64,000 nt of DNA from Aquamicrobium sp. LC103 (GTDB lineage: Bacteria; Pseudomonadota; Alphaproteobacteria; Rhizobiales; Rhizobiaceae), in the NCBI RefSeq assembly GCF_001014615.2, contig NZ_LBCQ02000005.1:248001-312000 (forward strand), read 5' to 3'. Below the pieces are notes generated by a model. That model did no database searches. It was not told where the DNA came from and saw nothing but the letters and a program-made list of their open reading frames with translations. The stretch's first letter is position 1, and each line of letters starts with the position of its first letter. Positions 25,037-33,281 of this stretch are shown piece by piece. The translations under genes and the position numbers were made by a program.

Positions 25037-25339
25037 ATGGCCAATGAAAAACTTGCCGAATTCCTCGTCAATATCAGCTTTATCGGGCCTGTGGGCTGGC
25101 CGGAGGAGGATGTGGCGGCCTTGATTGCGAAGGAGCGTGCCCACGCCGCGGTGCTGGCCGAACAAGGACATCTGGTTCGCATGTGGAGGGTTCCGGGCCG
25201 CCGTGAAAACTGGGGCCTGTGGCGTGCGCGAGACGCGACGCATCTGCACGAAATCATTACCGGTCTTCCGTTCTGGCCGTACATGCAACTGCAGGTTCAT
25301 CCCATGGCTTCTCATCCGGTTGATCCGCTGCGCTACTGA
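25037..25339 (+). CDS. muconolactone delta-isomerase-like small protein
   Basis: 100 aa from ATG 25037, preferred over 25013 because GGAG lies 8 bp before it. It matches the muconolactone-isomerase fold: FLVNISFIGPVGWPEEDVAALIAKERAHAAVLAEQGHLVRMWRVPGRRENWGLWRARDATHLHEIITGLPFWPYMQLQVHPMASHPVDP, with the closing P.WPYM..V.P...HP.DP. True MmlI (CatC) is about 92-96 aa and acts in the beta-ketoadipate path. No other catechol-pathway gene is present, so this is probably a paralogue acting on another lactone or cyclic intermediate. Last gene of the operon. Confidence 0.8.
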   Translation: MANEKLAEFLVNISFIGPVGWPEEDVAALIAKERAHAAVLAEQGHLVRMWRVPGRRENWGLWRARDATHLHEIITGLPFWPYMQLQVHPMASHPVDPLRY

Positions 25340-25547
25340 CGAAAAGCATCCTCGAATTCGGACGACGGCAAGCTGGGTTATCAGAATGCGAACCCGCTCG
25401 AGGACCGCATCCCATTTGTCCAACTTTTCATCGAGATGGGGTGCGGGGTCTCCATCTCGCCTGCGGCGTAACAACCGGCTGGGTGGGCCGTGTTACGAAG
25501 ACAGGACAGTGGGGCCGCCGAAGCGGTGGTGGCGTGAAAGGAGTGGA

Positions 25548-26192
25548 TTACCGGGCCAGCCGGGATGCAGTGAACGCTTTTCGGTTCTCTATCTCTTCAT
25601 AGATGTTTCGGCTTTGGCGGGCCTTCAGCGTCTCTTCGCCGTTCACCCGCCAATGCACCAATGTCATTTCGCCAGGCTTCAAGCCGCCCTCGCATTTCCC
25701 GAAGCGCTTCATACGTGCGAGGAACCGGCCGTGGCTTTCGGCGATATTGCCACGATTGACGATGACGGTTTCGGCTCGCGTTTCGTCGCTGCTCACGAAT
25801 GTGGTCGTGTGCTGGACTTCCGTCTTTCTTGTCTTGTTTTCGGTCTTGGATGGGCCGGAGCATTGCATCGTCCAGGAGAGGATGTTGCTCGAAATCGTTG
25901 GCCGCGGTTCCTCGCAGGCCTCATCCAGGCTGGCAACGCTCGCCTCCTGCTCGCGCATTTCCAGCTCATGCAGGGCGAGGTCGGCTTTGGTGTCGAGGCA
26001 GGCATTCCAGATCTTCTGAATCGCGAATGTGGTCTTGCCATCGCTGATCGTGCTGGTCTGATCGAGAATCCAAAGCCCTCCATTGCGCGCGGGCATATCG
26101 GATGGAAGCTCGAAGGCGAGCGCATCGGGAAACGAGCCGAGGGCGAGAACCGCGGCGAGGGGGATCATGATCGAGCGCGCCAGATGGGTCAC
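25548..26192 (-). CDS. exported protein of unknown function (DUF3617-like)
   Basis: 214 aa from GTG 26192, overlapping the upstream stop by 4 bp (GTGA). The signal peptide (MTHLARSIMIPLAAVLALGSFPDALA) is followed by PARNGGLWILDQTSTISDGKTTFAIQKIWNACLDTKADLALHELEMREQEAS. The GLW opening, a Cys in the CLD segment and a later C-containing HGRFLARMKRFGKCEGGLKPGEM tail resemble DUF3617 periplasmic proteins. It is a paralogue of the gene just upstream, sharing CLD(T)...LHELE(M/I)R and the PGLKPG(D/E) tail. Probably periplasmic; no catalytic motif seen. Confidence 0.75.
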   Translation of the reverse strand: MTHLARSIMIPLAAVLALGSFPDALAFELPSDMPARNGGLWILDQTSTISDGKTTFAIQKIWNACLDTKADLALHELEMREQEASVASLDEACEEPRPTISSNILSWTMQCSGPSKTENKTRKTEVQHTTTFVSSDETRAETVIVNRGNIAESHGRFLARMKRFGKCEGGLKPGEMTLVHWRVNGEETLKARQSRNIYEEIENRKAFTASRLAR

Positions 26193-26827
26193 ATCGCCCC
26201 CAGACGCTCGTTGATCTCGATGCCTTCCTGCCGCAGCTTTTCCACTCGGTTCAAAGCTTCATGAATGTTGTCGGCGGGGCGATTCTCGTTCGGCCACAGA
26301 TCGCTGTTGCAGTTGAAACCGAGATCCACGATGTCGCCCGGTTTCAAATTGGCCGGACAATCACCGATCCACCGCTGCTCTTCGACCATGTTGTTTTCCC
26401 TATGAAAGATCACGTCGCGAGGCAGGCTATGTTCCTCGTTCACAATTTCACTGTCGCTCTTGAATGTCGTCGTCCAGCGGAAATCCATACCGGCCGCTTC
26501 GTCGTCATCCAGCGAATTGTTCCCGCAGCCCATCTCGCCGGTCATGACGTTGCCGTCCAAGGAAAATTTCGGTGCTTGGCACGCGATGTCGCTGTGGACC
26601 ACTTCCAATTCCTTGCGCAGAATCTCGAGCTCGTGAAGGACGCGATCGGAGGTCGCGTCCAGGCAATGTTTCTTTATGGCTTTGACCTGGTTTGGGCCTA
26701 CCGTGCCGGTCGCCCGCATTTTCCAGAGACCCGGCTTGCGGGTGGCGGAAGAACATAGCGCACGATTGCGCGCCAGGTCCACGAAACGCGTGCAAGCATT
26801 GCGATTTCTCCGGTCACTCGCCGCCAT
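26189..26827 (-). CDS. unknown protein, paralogue of the downstream DUF3617-like gene
   Basis: About 212 aa from ATG 26827, chosen because GGAGGTGGTG stands before it; the frame remains open upstream to 26965 but that part runs inside the preceding gene. RKPGLWKMRATGTVGPNQVKAIKKHCLDATSDRVLHELEILRKELEVVHSDIACQ aligns by eye with the downstream paralogue. The N-terminus (MAASDRRNRNACTRFVDLARNRALCSS) lacks the signal peptide its paralogue has, so an N-terminal frameshift or loss of export is possible. Starts 14 bp inside the upstream gene. Confidence 0.65.
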   Translation of the reverse strand: MAASDRRNRNACTRFVDLARNRALCSSATRKPGLWKMRATGTVGPNQVKAIKKHCLDATSDRVLHELEILRKELEVVHSDIACQAPKFSLDGNVMTGEMGCGNNSLDDDEAAGMDFRWTTTFKSDSEIVNEEHSLPRDVIFHRENNMVEEQRWIGDCPANLKPGDIVDLGFNCNSDLWPNENRPADNIHEALNRVEKLRQEGIEINERLGAM

Positions 26828-27290
26828 CACCACCACCTCCATCGCCGCCGCTATCCCCGCCGCCGTCGCCGCCGGAACCTGCGTCCCCATGTACCATGGA
26901 TCCGCCATCGGCGCGTTTGGAAGCGCGATTTCGGTCTTTGCGCCAATCCCAGACCGGTCCGGCAAAGATCATAAGGATGGCGAGACCGAAGCCGCCATAG
27001 AGGATAAGCTCGGCAAGCAGGTTCGACCTGTCGCCCCGCTTTGCCGCGCGCTCCGCAGGGCTGTCAAAAGGGTTGAGCGCCAGATACCACGACCTTGGCT
27101 CCAAAGTGGTTGGTCGGCAGCTCAATTCGGAATTCCGAGACCGGTGGCAATGCCGGACTTCGCCCGTCCAATGGTTCGTGAGCAGGACCGTCTCCCGATC
27201 GATCCGCTCATGGTCATGTTCCAGTTGCATGTAGGCGAGCAGCATCGCCAGGAAGGCCATGGAAAGCAGCGGAGCGACAAATCTCTTCAT
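26814..27290 (-). CDS. small membrane protein with glycine/aspartate-rich tail
   Basis: 158 aa. An N-terminal hydrophobic stretch (RFVAPLLSMAFLAMLLAYMQ) and a second membrane segment (AELILYGGFGLAILMIFAGPVW) near 98-118 bracket a periplasmic loop rich in Arg and Cys. The C-terminal 25 residues are almost only G, D and S (DAGSGGDGGGDSGGDGGGGDGGE). I do not recognise the family. It is the first gene of a three-gene unit with the two DUF3617-like paralogues. The low-complexity tail is encoded by a CCGCC/CCACC-rich stretch around 26815-26880. Confidence 0.65.
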   Translation of the reverse strand: MKRFVAPLLSMAFLAMLLAYMQLEHDHERIDRETVLLTNHWTGEVRHCHRSRNSELSCRPTTLEPRSWYLALNPFDSPAERAAKRGDRSNLLAELILYGGFGLAILMIFAGPVWDWRKDRNRASKRADGGSMVHGDAGSGGDGGGDSGGDGGGGDGGE

Positions 27291-27357
27291 TACACGCCAT
27301 TGCCCCTATCGGAGTGGTTCGTGTCTCTCATGCCGCTGTGATACCATTCCTGGTCCG

Positions 27358-28728
27358 TTAGATCGGAAGCTTTTCAAACGTGTCGCGAATGATCGTCAGC
27401 GCCCGCTCCAGCGTCTGGCGATCGGGAGCACCGGAAAGGCTGACGCGAATTCCCGGCTCGGCATCCGGATCAATTGCAAAAGGTGCGGATGTGTTGATGA
27501 GGATCTTTCGTTCCTGGAGCTCGGCCGCAAGCGAGGTTTCCGTCCAGCCCTCGGGTATTTTCAGCCAGCAGTAAGGCGCCAGGGGATGCGATCCCCGCAC
27601 ATGCTTTTCCAGATACTTGCTGACGAGTTCTTGACGCGCCACGGCCTCCGTCCGCCGGATGCGAATTATGTCATCGATATCTCCATCAGCCAGCCAGCGG
27701 GTGGCCAGCTCGCTCATCAGCGGCGCGCAGCTCCAGGTCGTGCACCGCATCGCGGATGCGACGCGATAAGTGTAGGGGCCGGGCGTCACGAGGTACCCGA
27801 CCCTCAGCCCGGTCATCACTGATTTGGTGAAGCTGGTGGTGAAGAAGCCCTTCTTGGGCAACATGGTCGTGATCGCAGGCAGATCGGCGTCGACGAGCGG
27901 TTTGTAGACCTCGTCCTCGATCACCGCGATATCGTAACGATCCGCGATCTCCGCGATTTGCTCGCGGCGGCGGGGGCCTGCCAGATGGGCCGTCGGATTG
28001 CCGAAAGTCGGCACCCACACGAGTGCGGCAACGCGGCGATGGCGACGGCATGCCTCCTCCAGGGCCTCGGGAATGATGCCTTGTTCGTCGCTTTCCACGC
28101 CGTGGAGTTCCAGACCCAGAATATGTGCCGCGCCTATGGTTCCGTTTTCGGTGAGGTTCTCGGTCAATACCGTGTCGCCGGCCTTGGCGACGGCCGAAAG
28201 CGCGAGAAAAACACCGTGGGTCGCGCCGTTGACGATGAAGAGACGGTCCATCGTCGCGCCGGCGTTCATCCCCCGCAGCCAGTCGAGTCCCGCCGCCACA
28301 TGCGCATGGGCACCCGCAACCGGCCGGGACTGATACATCCATGCAGGCGAACGCTCCTGCGAAATACTCGAGATCGTTTCGTGAAACATCCGATCGAGAT
28401 CGGGGTGGTGCGCGAGAAAGGTTACCGACAGATCAATCTGATCTCCCGGCCCCGGTGCAAGGATGAAGCTGCCCGTGCCGCTTGACCCGCGCGCGTTCAC
28501 GAAACTGCCTCGGCCCACGACGCTTTGGATCAATCCCGCCATCTGGGCCTCTCTATAGGCAGTGTTGACCGTCTGGAAAGAGAGGTTGAGCGCGTGGGCG
28601 AGATCGCGCTGTGGCGGAAGTCTTTCTCCGAAGGAAAGCTCGCCATTCTCGATGGCCTGAGAAAGCGCGCGAAGCAGCGCTTTCGACTTTCCTCCATGCT
28701 GCTTGGTGTCCAGGACCGGTGTCCACAT
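27358..28728 (-). CDS. MocR-family regulator (GntR helix-turn-helix plus aminotransferase fold)
   Basis: 456 aa. N-terminal GntR winged helix (LLRALSQAIENGELSFGERLPPQRDLAHALNLSFQTVNTAYREAQMAGLIQSVVGRGSFV), then a fold-type-I aminotransferase domain. The PLP lysine is in FFTTSFTKSVMTGLRVGYL near residue 310, and DEVYKPLV (the PLP-ring Asp) is near 285. MocR proteins sense an amine or amino acid through PLP; EnuR, the ectoine-utilisation regulator, is one of them. The gene diverges from an ectoine-like transport/catabolic operon, and the promoter gap carries repeated ATCAAT/ATTGAT half-sites. It probably represses that operon until an aminated intermediate forms a PLP adduct. Confidence 0.88.
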   Translation of the reverse strand: MWTPVLDTKQHGGKSKALLRALSQAIENGELSFGERLPPQRDLAHALNLSFQTVNTAYREAQMAGLIQSVVGRGSFVNARGSSGTGSFILAPGPGDQIDLSVTFLAHHPDLDRMFHETISSISQERSPAWMYQSRPVAGAHAHVAAGLDWLRGMNAGATMDRLFIVNGATHGVFLALSAVAKAGDTVLTENLTENGTIGAAHILGLELHGVESDEQGIIPEALEEACRRHRRVAALVWVPTFGNPTAHLAGPRRREQIAEIADRYDIAVIEDEVYKPLVDADLPAITTMLPKKGFFTTSFTKSVMTGLRVGYLVTPGPYTYRVASAMRCTTWSCAPLMSELATRWLADGDIDDIIRIRRTEAVARQELVSKYLEKHVRGSHPLAPYCWLKIPEGWTETSLAAELQERKILINTSAPFAIDPDAEPGIRVSLSGAPDRQTLERALTIIRDTFEKLPI

Positions 28729-28751
28729 GCTCGCGCCCCGCTGCTGCCTGA

Positions 28752-28787
28752 GATCAATCTATTGATATAGATCAATAAAAATATTGA
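28752..28787. promoter_or_regulatory. cluster of alternating ATCAAT/ATTGAT half-sites (likely MocR operator)
   Basis: ATCAAT 28753-28758, ATTGAT 28761-28766, ATCAAT 28771-28776 and ATTGA 28783-28787 alternate in the 118-bp divergent region. GATCAAT recurs as a direct repeat with an 18-bp period. MocR regulators such as GabR and EnuR bind direct or mixed repeats in exactly this position; assignment is inferred. Confidence 0.5.
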
Positions 28788-28846
28788 CCTGAAATTCTTT
28801 TCAGAGAATCGTATCAAAACACAAATATTACTAAAGGGGAACGATC

Positions 28847-29719
28847 ATGGTTGGAATCCGGAGCCTTGTTGGCGCCGTTGGCGGCTTGTTGGTTGGCTTG
28901 ACCGCGGCGACATGGAGCATCGCTGAAGAATCCGCGCAAGAATATCTCGCCTCCAACACCCTGAACGTCGGCATCTACAATCAGGCTCCCTGGGGCTTCA
29001 AGGACGCCAATGGCGAGGTCAGGGGGTTCGATGTCGACGTCATCCGTGCCGTGCTGGAATCCACCGAGAACAAGGGCATAGAGTTCTCGGTAACCCAGTT
29101 TCCGGCCCTCATCCCGGGGCTTCAGGCCAGCCGTTTCGATGTTGCGACCGGTGGCCTATACATCACGCCGGCGCGCTGCGAGCTGGTGGAATTCACCAAC
29201 CCGACATTGAAGGTGCCCGACGCGGCCATTGTGCTGAAGGGCAATCCCAAGAACATCCACAGCTTCGCCGATATCGCCGCCAAGGAGGACGTCATCTTCG
29301 CCGCAACCCGCGGCAGCATCACCGCCAAGCATGCCGACATGGCAGGCGTGCCGAAGGAGCGTCAGGTTCTCTTCCAGGACAATGCGTCCACCCTTGCCGC
29401 GCTTCTTGGAGGGCGTGTCGACGTGGGTGTTTCCTCGGCCGGTGCGGCAATCGCAATCCTGTCCGATCCGGCGACGGGGGAGCGGCTGGAACGCGCCGTG
29501 CCCTTCGAGGGCGTACAGGACGAGCAGGGCAACGAGGTCTTCGGCAACGTCTCCCTCGCGTTTCGCGCCGATCACGCCGCATTGCGCGATTTTTTCGACG
29601 AGCGCATCGCTGAAATGAAGGCCAACGGCGAACTCCTGGAAATCATGAAGAAATATGGGTTCACCGAAACTGAAATGGCAGCGGACCTTTCCCATCAGAC
29701 GCTTTGCCAGGCCGAGTGA
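28847..29719 (+). CDS. amino-acid-type ABC transporter substrate-binding protein (EhuB-like)
   Basis: 290 aa with an N-terminal export signal (about residues 1-27). Family-3 solute-binding protein: TLNVGIYNQAPWGFKDANGEVRGFDVDVIRAVLES near 38-70, PGLQASRFDVATGGLYITPARCELVEFTNP near 88-117, and ALLGGRVDVGVSSAGAAIAIL near 185. This is the type used for ectoine/hydroxyectoine (EhuB) and polar amino acids. GGGGAACGATC precedes ATG 28847. It begins the operon with permease and ATPase genes separated from it by three enzymes. The TPARCELVEFTNP segment is common to EhuB-like receptors, but ligand identity needs a binding assay. Confidence 0.87.
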   Translation: MVGIRSLVGAVGGLLVGLTAATWSIAEESAQEYLASNTLNVGIYNQAPWGFKDANGEVRGFDVDVIRAVLESTENKGIEFSVTQFPALIPGLQASRFDVATGGLYITPARCELVEFTNPTLKVPDAAIVLKGNPKNIHSFADIAAKEDVIFAATRGSITAKHADMAGVPKERQVLFQDNASTLAALLGGRVDVGVSSAGAAIAILSDPATGERLERAVPFEGVQDEQGNEVFGNVSLAFRADHAALRDFFDERIAEMKANGELLEIMKKYGFTETEMAADLSHQTLCQAE

Positions 29720-29782
29720 TGTTCTTGCCGCCGTGGCGAAAAGCGTCATGGCGGCAACCAATTCCAGTCAGGAGCTACAAGC

Positions 29783-31045
29783 ATGAAAATTGAACGGCTC
29801 GTCACGGCCGTCGGCCGCAATGGCTTTGCCCACAAGGACTTGGCAGCGATCAAGCAGGGGGCCGCACCCAACGGCTTTCTGTTCGACGGGCCGGTTGCCA
29901 CGGTGGGTTTCGATGCCATCGTGCAGCCGGGTTCGGTTCTATCCGTCATGCTGGTTCTCGATGATGGCAATGTGGCCTTCGGCGACTGCGTCGACGTCAT
30001 CTTTGCCGGGGCTGCCGGTCGCGACCCCGTGTTCCGTCCGCAGGAGCACGCGTCCTTCGTCGCCGAGGAATTGGCGCCGATCTTCCGGGAACTGGATCCA
30101 CGGCAGTTGCGCACCAATATGGATCGTATCTGCCGATACAGCAGCAATGGCCGGCCCTTGCATACGGCACTGCAATACGGCCTCAGCCAGGCGCTTCTTC
30201 ATGCTGCCGCGCTGGCCCGCCGGCAGACGATCGCCGAGGTCGTCGCCGCGGAATGGGGCACGGCCATCGCCGAAAAACCGATTCCAATCCTGGTTTCGGT
30301 TCCCAAGACAGACTGGACCCTGATCGACCGCATGATCATGAAGCAGGTGGACCTCCTGCCGCACGCAAGCTTCACGCATGTCGCGAACGATCTCGGGCAT
30401 GGTGGCGAGAAGCTCCTGGATTTTGCAGGCGCATTGTCCCGTCGAATCCGGGAGATTGGCGCCTCCGGCTATCGGCCCAAGATCCACCTGGACACCTACG
30501 GAACCATCGGCGAACTCTTCGACCACGACGTCAAGGCGATCGCGTCCTTCATTGGGACCGTGGCGGAATCGGCCGCTCCCTTCGATCTCCTGATCGAGTC
30601 GCCCATCATCGCGAAATCCAGACAGGAGCAGATCGACCTTTACGCGACCCTCAGGCGCGCGATGCGCGAAGCCGGAACGGCGGCATCGGTGATCGTGGAC
30701 GAATGGTGCAATACGATCGACGACATTCGCGCCTTCGGCGAAGCCGACGCCGCTGACGCGGTGCAGATCAAGGCTCCCGACCTGGGATCCCTCGACAATA
30801 CGATCGATGCCGTTCTGTATTGCCACGAGATCGGGATGGGATGTTGCCTTGGCGGTACGGCGAATGAGACCGACCAGTCCGCGCGTATAACCTCCCATGT
30901 CGCGCTCGCCACGGGGCCGAACTTCCTTCTCTCGAAGCCCGGCCTGGGTGGCGACGAAGCGCTGATGATCCTCGGCAACGAAATGAACCGCACGCTTGCC
31001 CTGCTGGGCACCGGCGCGAGAACACCGGCTGGAAACGCGCCATGA
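29783..31045 (+). CDS. methylaspartate ammonia-lyase
   Basis: 420 aa, close to the 413 aa of the Clostridium tetanomorphum enzyme, a member of the enolase superfamily that converts 3-methylaspartate to mesaconate and ammonia. The catalytic set is present at nearly identical numbering: His194 in LLPHASFTHV, metal ligands Asp237 (HLDTYGTIGE), Glu272 (LIESP) and Asp306 (IVDEWCNTIDD), Gln328 and Lys330 in VQIKAPDLGS. The family C-terminus GGTANETDQSARIT...LSKPGLGGDEALMILGNEMNRTLAL is intact. It sits between an EhuB-like receptor and EutE/EutD-like genes, where ectoine loci usually have eutABC. There is no glutamate mutase gene nearby, so a classic methylaspartate pathway is unlikely. The substrate is probably a methylaspartate- or diaminobutyrate-like product of the pathway. 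CAGGAG lies before the start. Confidence 0.88.
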   Translation: MKIERLVTAVGRNGFAHKDLAAIKQGAAPNGFLFDGPVATVGFDAIVQPGSVLSVMLVLDDGNVAFGDCVDVIFAGAAGRDPVFRPQEHASFVAEELAPIFRELDPRQLRTNMDRICRYSSNGRPLHTALQYGLSQALLHAAALARRQTIAEVVAAEWGTAIAEKPIPILVSVPKTDWTLIDRMIMKQVDLLPHASFTHVANDLGHGGEKLLDFAGALSRRIREIGASGYRPKIHLDTYGTIGELFDHDVKAIASFIGTVAESAAPFDLLIESPIIAKSRQEQIDLYATLRRAMREAGTAASVIVDEWCNTIDDIRAFGEADAADAVQIKAPDLGSLDNTIDAVLYCHEIGMGCCLGGTANETDQSARITSHVALATGPNFLLSKPGLGGDEALMILGNEMNRTLALLGTGARTPAGNAP

Positions 31046-32070
31046 CCGTGCGGCCGGTCCCTGGCAGCAGAGGCCATCTGACCATCGATCCGCAGGCCAG
31101 CGGCAAATCGAGTGGCCATCTCGTATTCCCATGGTCTCGTGACGAATCCGCATGGGGGTCCTATTCGACGCCCGTGGGCGTCGTATCGAATGGCGAGGGC
31201 CCGACCGTGCTTCTCGCCGGCGGCAACCATGGAGACGAGCTGGAGGGTCCGCTTGCGATCCGCCAGGTCTTTGCGGAGCTCGATCCGAAGGATGTCCACG
31301 GCACTGCCATTTTCATGCCGTCGTTGAACCATGCCGCCGTTGTCGCTGGCCGCCGCACGTCTCCGATCGATGGCGGGAACATGAACCGGGCATTTCTGCA
31401 GCGCGCGGACGGGACATTGACCGAACAGGTGGCGCATTTCGTCGAGGCTTGCTTCGTGGAGCGAGCGGACGCGGTTCTCGATATTCATTCGGGCGGGCGC
31501 ACGATGATGTTCTCGCCCTTCGCCGCCACCCATCGCCTGCCGAAACCGGCAGACCAGCGCCGCGCGATCGAGGCGGTGTCCCTCTTCGGTGCCCCCTATG
31601 CGATGGTGCTCGAAGAGTTGGACATGGTCGGCATGCTCGACACAGCCGTGGAAAGCCGCGGCAAACTCTTCGTGACGACCGAGCTTGGCGGCGGAGGCTC
31701 CACGACACCGTCCCTGGTTCGCATGGCGGTTCGCGGCATACGGAACTTCCTGGCGTTCACCGGTATCCTTCCGCGCGATCGTTTCGTGCCCGTCGAGCCT
31801 CCTCGCATGCTGGCGAATCTCGACAAGGGCTATCTCAGCGCGCCGGCAGGCGGCCTCATTCAATACCAGATCGAATTGGGACAGGAAGTGCGGGAAGGCG
31901 ATCTGATCGCCACGCTACACGATTTGGACGTGCTGGATATGCCGGGGCGCCCCATCACTTCCCCGTGCGAGGGGCTGTTCATCGGACGCCTGCACGGTGG
32001 CGTCACGGTACGGGGCGACTTCATCGGACTTGTTGCGCGCGATCTCGACCAAAGCAGCTATCAGGCATAA
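31042..32070 (+). CDS. EutE/DoeB-like zinc deacylase (succinylglutamate desuccinylase/aspartoacylase family)
   Basis: 342 aa, overlapping the lyase stop by 4 bp (ATGA). Zinc-site motifs: GGNHGDELEGP near 55 (His and Glu ligands), SPIDGGNMNRAF near 105 and VLDIHSGGRTMMF near 145 (second His). A C-terminal beta-barrel segment (GGLIQYQIELGQEVREGDLIATLHD) matches the AspA-family cap. EutE/DoeB removes the acetyl group from N-acetyl-L-2,4-diaminobutyrate in ectoine breakdown, and this protein follows that subfamily closely through the N-terminal half. Position next to an EutD-like gene supports deacylation of a ring-opened intermediate. Confidence 0.83.
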   Translation: MTVRPVPGSRGHLTIDPQASGKSSGHLVFPWSRDESAWGSYSTPVGVVSNGEGPTVLLAGGNHGDELEGPLAIRQVFAELDPKDVHGTAIFMPSLNHAAVVAGRRTSPIDGGNMNRAFLQRADGTLTEQVAHFVEACFVERADAVLDIHSGGRTMMFSPFAATHRLPKPADQRRAIEAVSLFGAPYAMVLEELDMVGMLDTAVESRGKLFVTTELGGGGSTTPSLVRMAVRGIRNFLAFTGILPRDRFVPVEPPRMLANLDKGYLSAPAGGLIQYQIELGQEVREGDLIATLHDLDVLDMPGRPITSPCEGLFIGRLHGGVTVRGDFIGLVARDLDQSSYQA

Positions 32071-32081
32071 CGGAGCATCCA

Positions 32082-33260
32082 GTGAACCTTCCATTCTCAC
32101 GCGACGAATTCCAGAGCCGGACCAACCGGGTGCAGGAGGCGATGGCCGCCGCCGGCGTGGACCTGCTTCTGGTGACCGACGCAAACCATATCTACTGGCT
32201 GACTGGTGCGGAAGATTGGGCGTTTTACACCCCGCTCTATGTCCTGGTTTCGGCGAAACATTCGATGCCGTTCTGGTACGGGCGCGCCATGGACCGCCCC
32301 GGCGCGCAAATGAGCACTTGGCTCGATGCCGATCACGTCATCGGCTATCCGGAAGATTACGTCCAGCAGACCGACCGTCATCCCAGCGATCATCTCGTCG
32401 GGGTCATCGCGGATCTGGGTCATGCACGCAGCGCGGTGGGATATGAATCGGAGAGCTACTATTTCTCCATCCGGGCTTTCGATCATCTGCGAAAAGGATT
32501 GCCGAACGCTCGATTCCTGGATTGCGACCTCCTCGTCAACCGGCTCCGGATGGAGAAGTCTGACGCCGAGATCGCCTATATGCGCGACGCCGCGGGCATT
32601 GCCGCGCGCACGATGAGCCATGCGATGGAACTGATCGCACCCGGCGTCCGGCAAAGCGAAGTGATGGCGGAGATATTCAAGACACAGATTGCGCCGGACG
32701 AGCGTTTCGGCGGCACCATCACCGGTTTGAGCCCGATCATTCTGGCGGGTGAGAAGGCTGCGACCGCGCACCCCGCCTGGAACGACGACAAATTCGAAAG
32801 CGGCCAGACAATCGCTCTCGAGCTTGGCGGAGCCCGGCGGCGCTATTGCAGTGGCCTGGCGCGTACCATGCATTTGGGTACCGGTTTGCCGGATGAAGTG
32901 CGCCGAACGGAAGCCGCGGTTGAGGAAGGCATGCAATCCGTCCTCGAATGCTTGCGCGCGGGCATTGAAGCTCAGGACGTGCACGCCGCATGGCAAAAGG
33001 TGCTCGACCGGCATGGGCTGAAAAAGGATAGCCGCATCGGATACGGCATCGGTGTCGGGTTTCCGCCGGATTGGGGTGAGCGCGCGGTGAGCTTGCGCCG
33101 CGGCGATAACACGATCCTGAAGCCCAACATGACCTTCCACATCATCTTGGGCATGTGGATGGAGGGGTGGGGGCTGGAACTTTCGGAAACCGTGCGGGTG
33201 ACCACGGCAGGCTTTGAATGTCTCACGCAGTTTCCCCATGGCGTCAGGCTGAAGGGATAA
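32082..33260 (+). CDS. EutD/DoeA-like ectoine hydrolase (M24 peptidase fold)
   Basis: 392 aa from GTG 32082; the longer open frame upstream is a shadow of the deacylase gene. N-terminal creatinase-like domain (RVQEAMAAAGVDLLLVTDANHIYWLTGAEDWAFYTPLYV), then the M24 pita-bread fold. GIGYGVGFPPDWGE-type text (GYGIGVGFPPDWGERAVSLRRGD near 320) and MTFHIILGMWMEGWGLELSETVRVT near 350 follow the DoeA/EutD pattern. As in DoeA, several of the standard M24 metal ligands appear replaced (ALELGGARRRYCSGLARTMHLG). DoeA opens the ectoine ring to N-acetyl-diaminobutyrate, so this enzyme probably opens a cyclic amidine or amide here. Confidence 0.83.
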   Translation: MNLPFSRDEFQSRTNRVQEAMAAAGVDLLLVTDANHIYWLTGAEDWAFYTPLYVLVSAKHSMPFWYGRAMDRPGAQMSTWLDADHVIGYPEDYVQQTDRHPSDHLVGVIADLGHARSAVGYESESYYFSIRAFDHLRKGLPNARFLDCDLLVNRLRMEKSDAEIAYMRDAAGIAARTMSHAMELIAPGVRQSEVMAEIFKTQIAPDERFGGTITGLSPIILAGEKAATAHPAWNDDKFESGQTIALELGGARRRYCSGLARTMHLGTGLPDEVRRTEAAVEEGMQSVLECLRAGIEAQDVHAAWQKVLDRHGLKKDSRIGYGIGVGFPPDWGERAVSLRRGDNTILKPNMTFHIILGMWMEGWGLELSETVRVTTAGFECLTQFPHGVRLKG

Positions 33261-33281
33261 ACCTCGCAGAAAGGGTAGGGC

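Noticed and set aside
26815-26880. Tandem CCGCC/CCACC repeat as a regulatory or CRISPR-like array
   Set aside because: It encodes the Gly/Asp-rich tail of the small membrane protein and has no fixed repeat-spacer structure.
29939-31863. Long overlapping antisense frames opposite the lyase and deacylase genes
   Set aside because: Compositional shadows in GC-rich DNA; the plus-strand proteins match known families along their full length.
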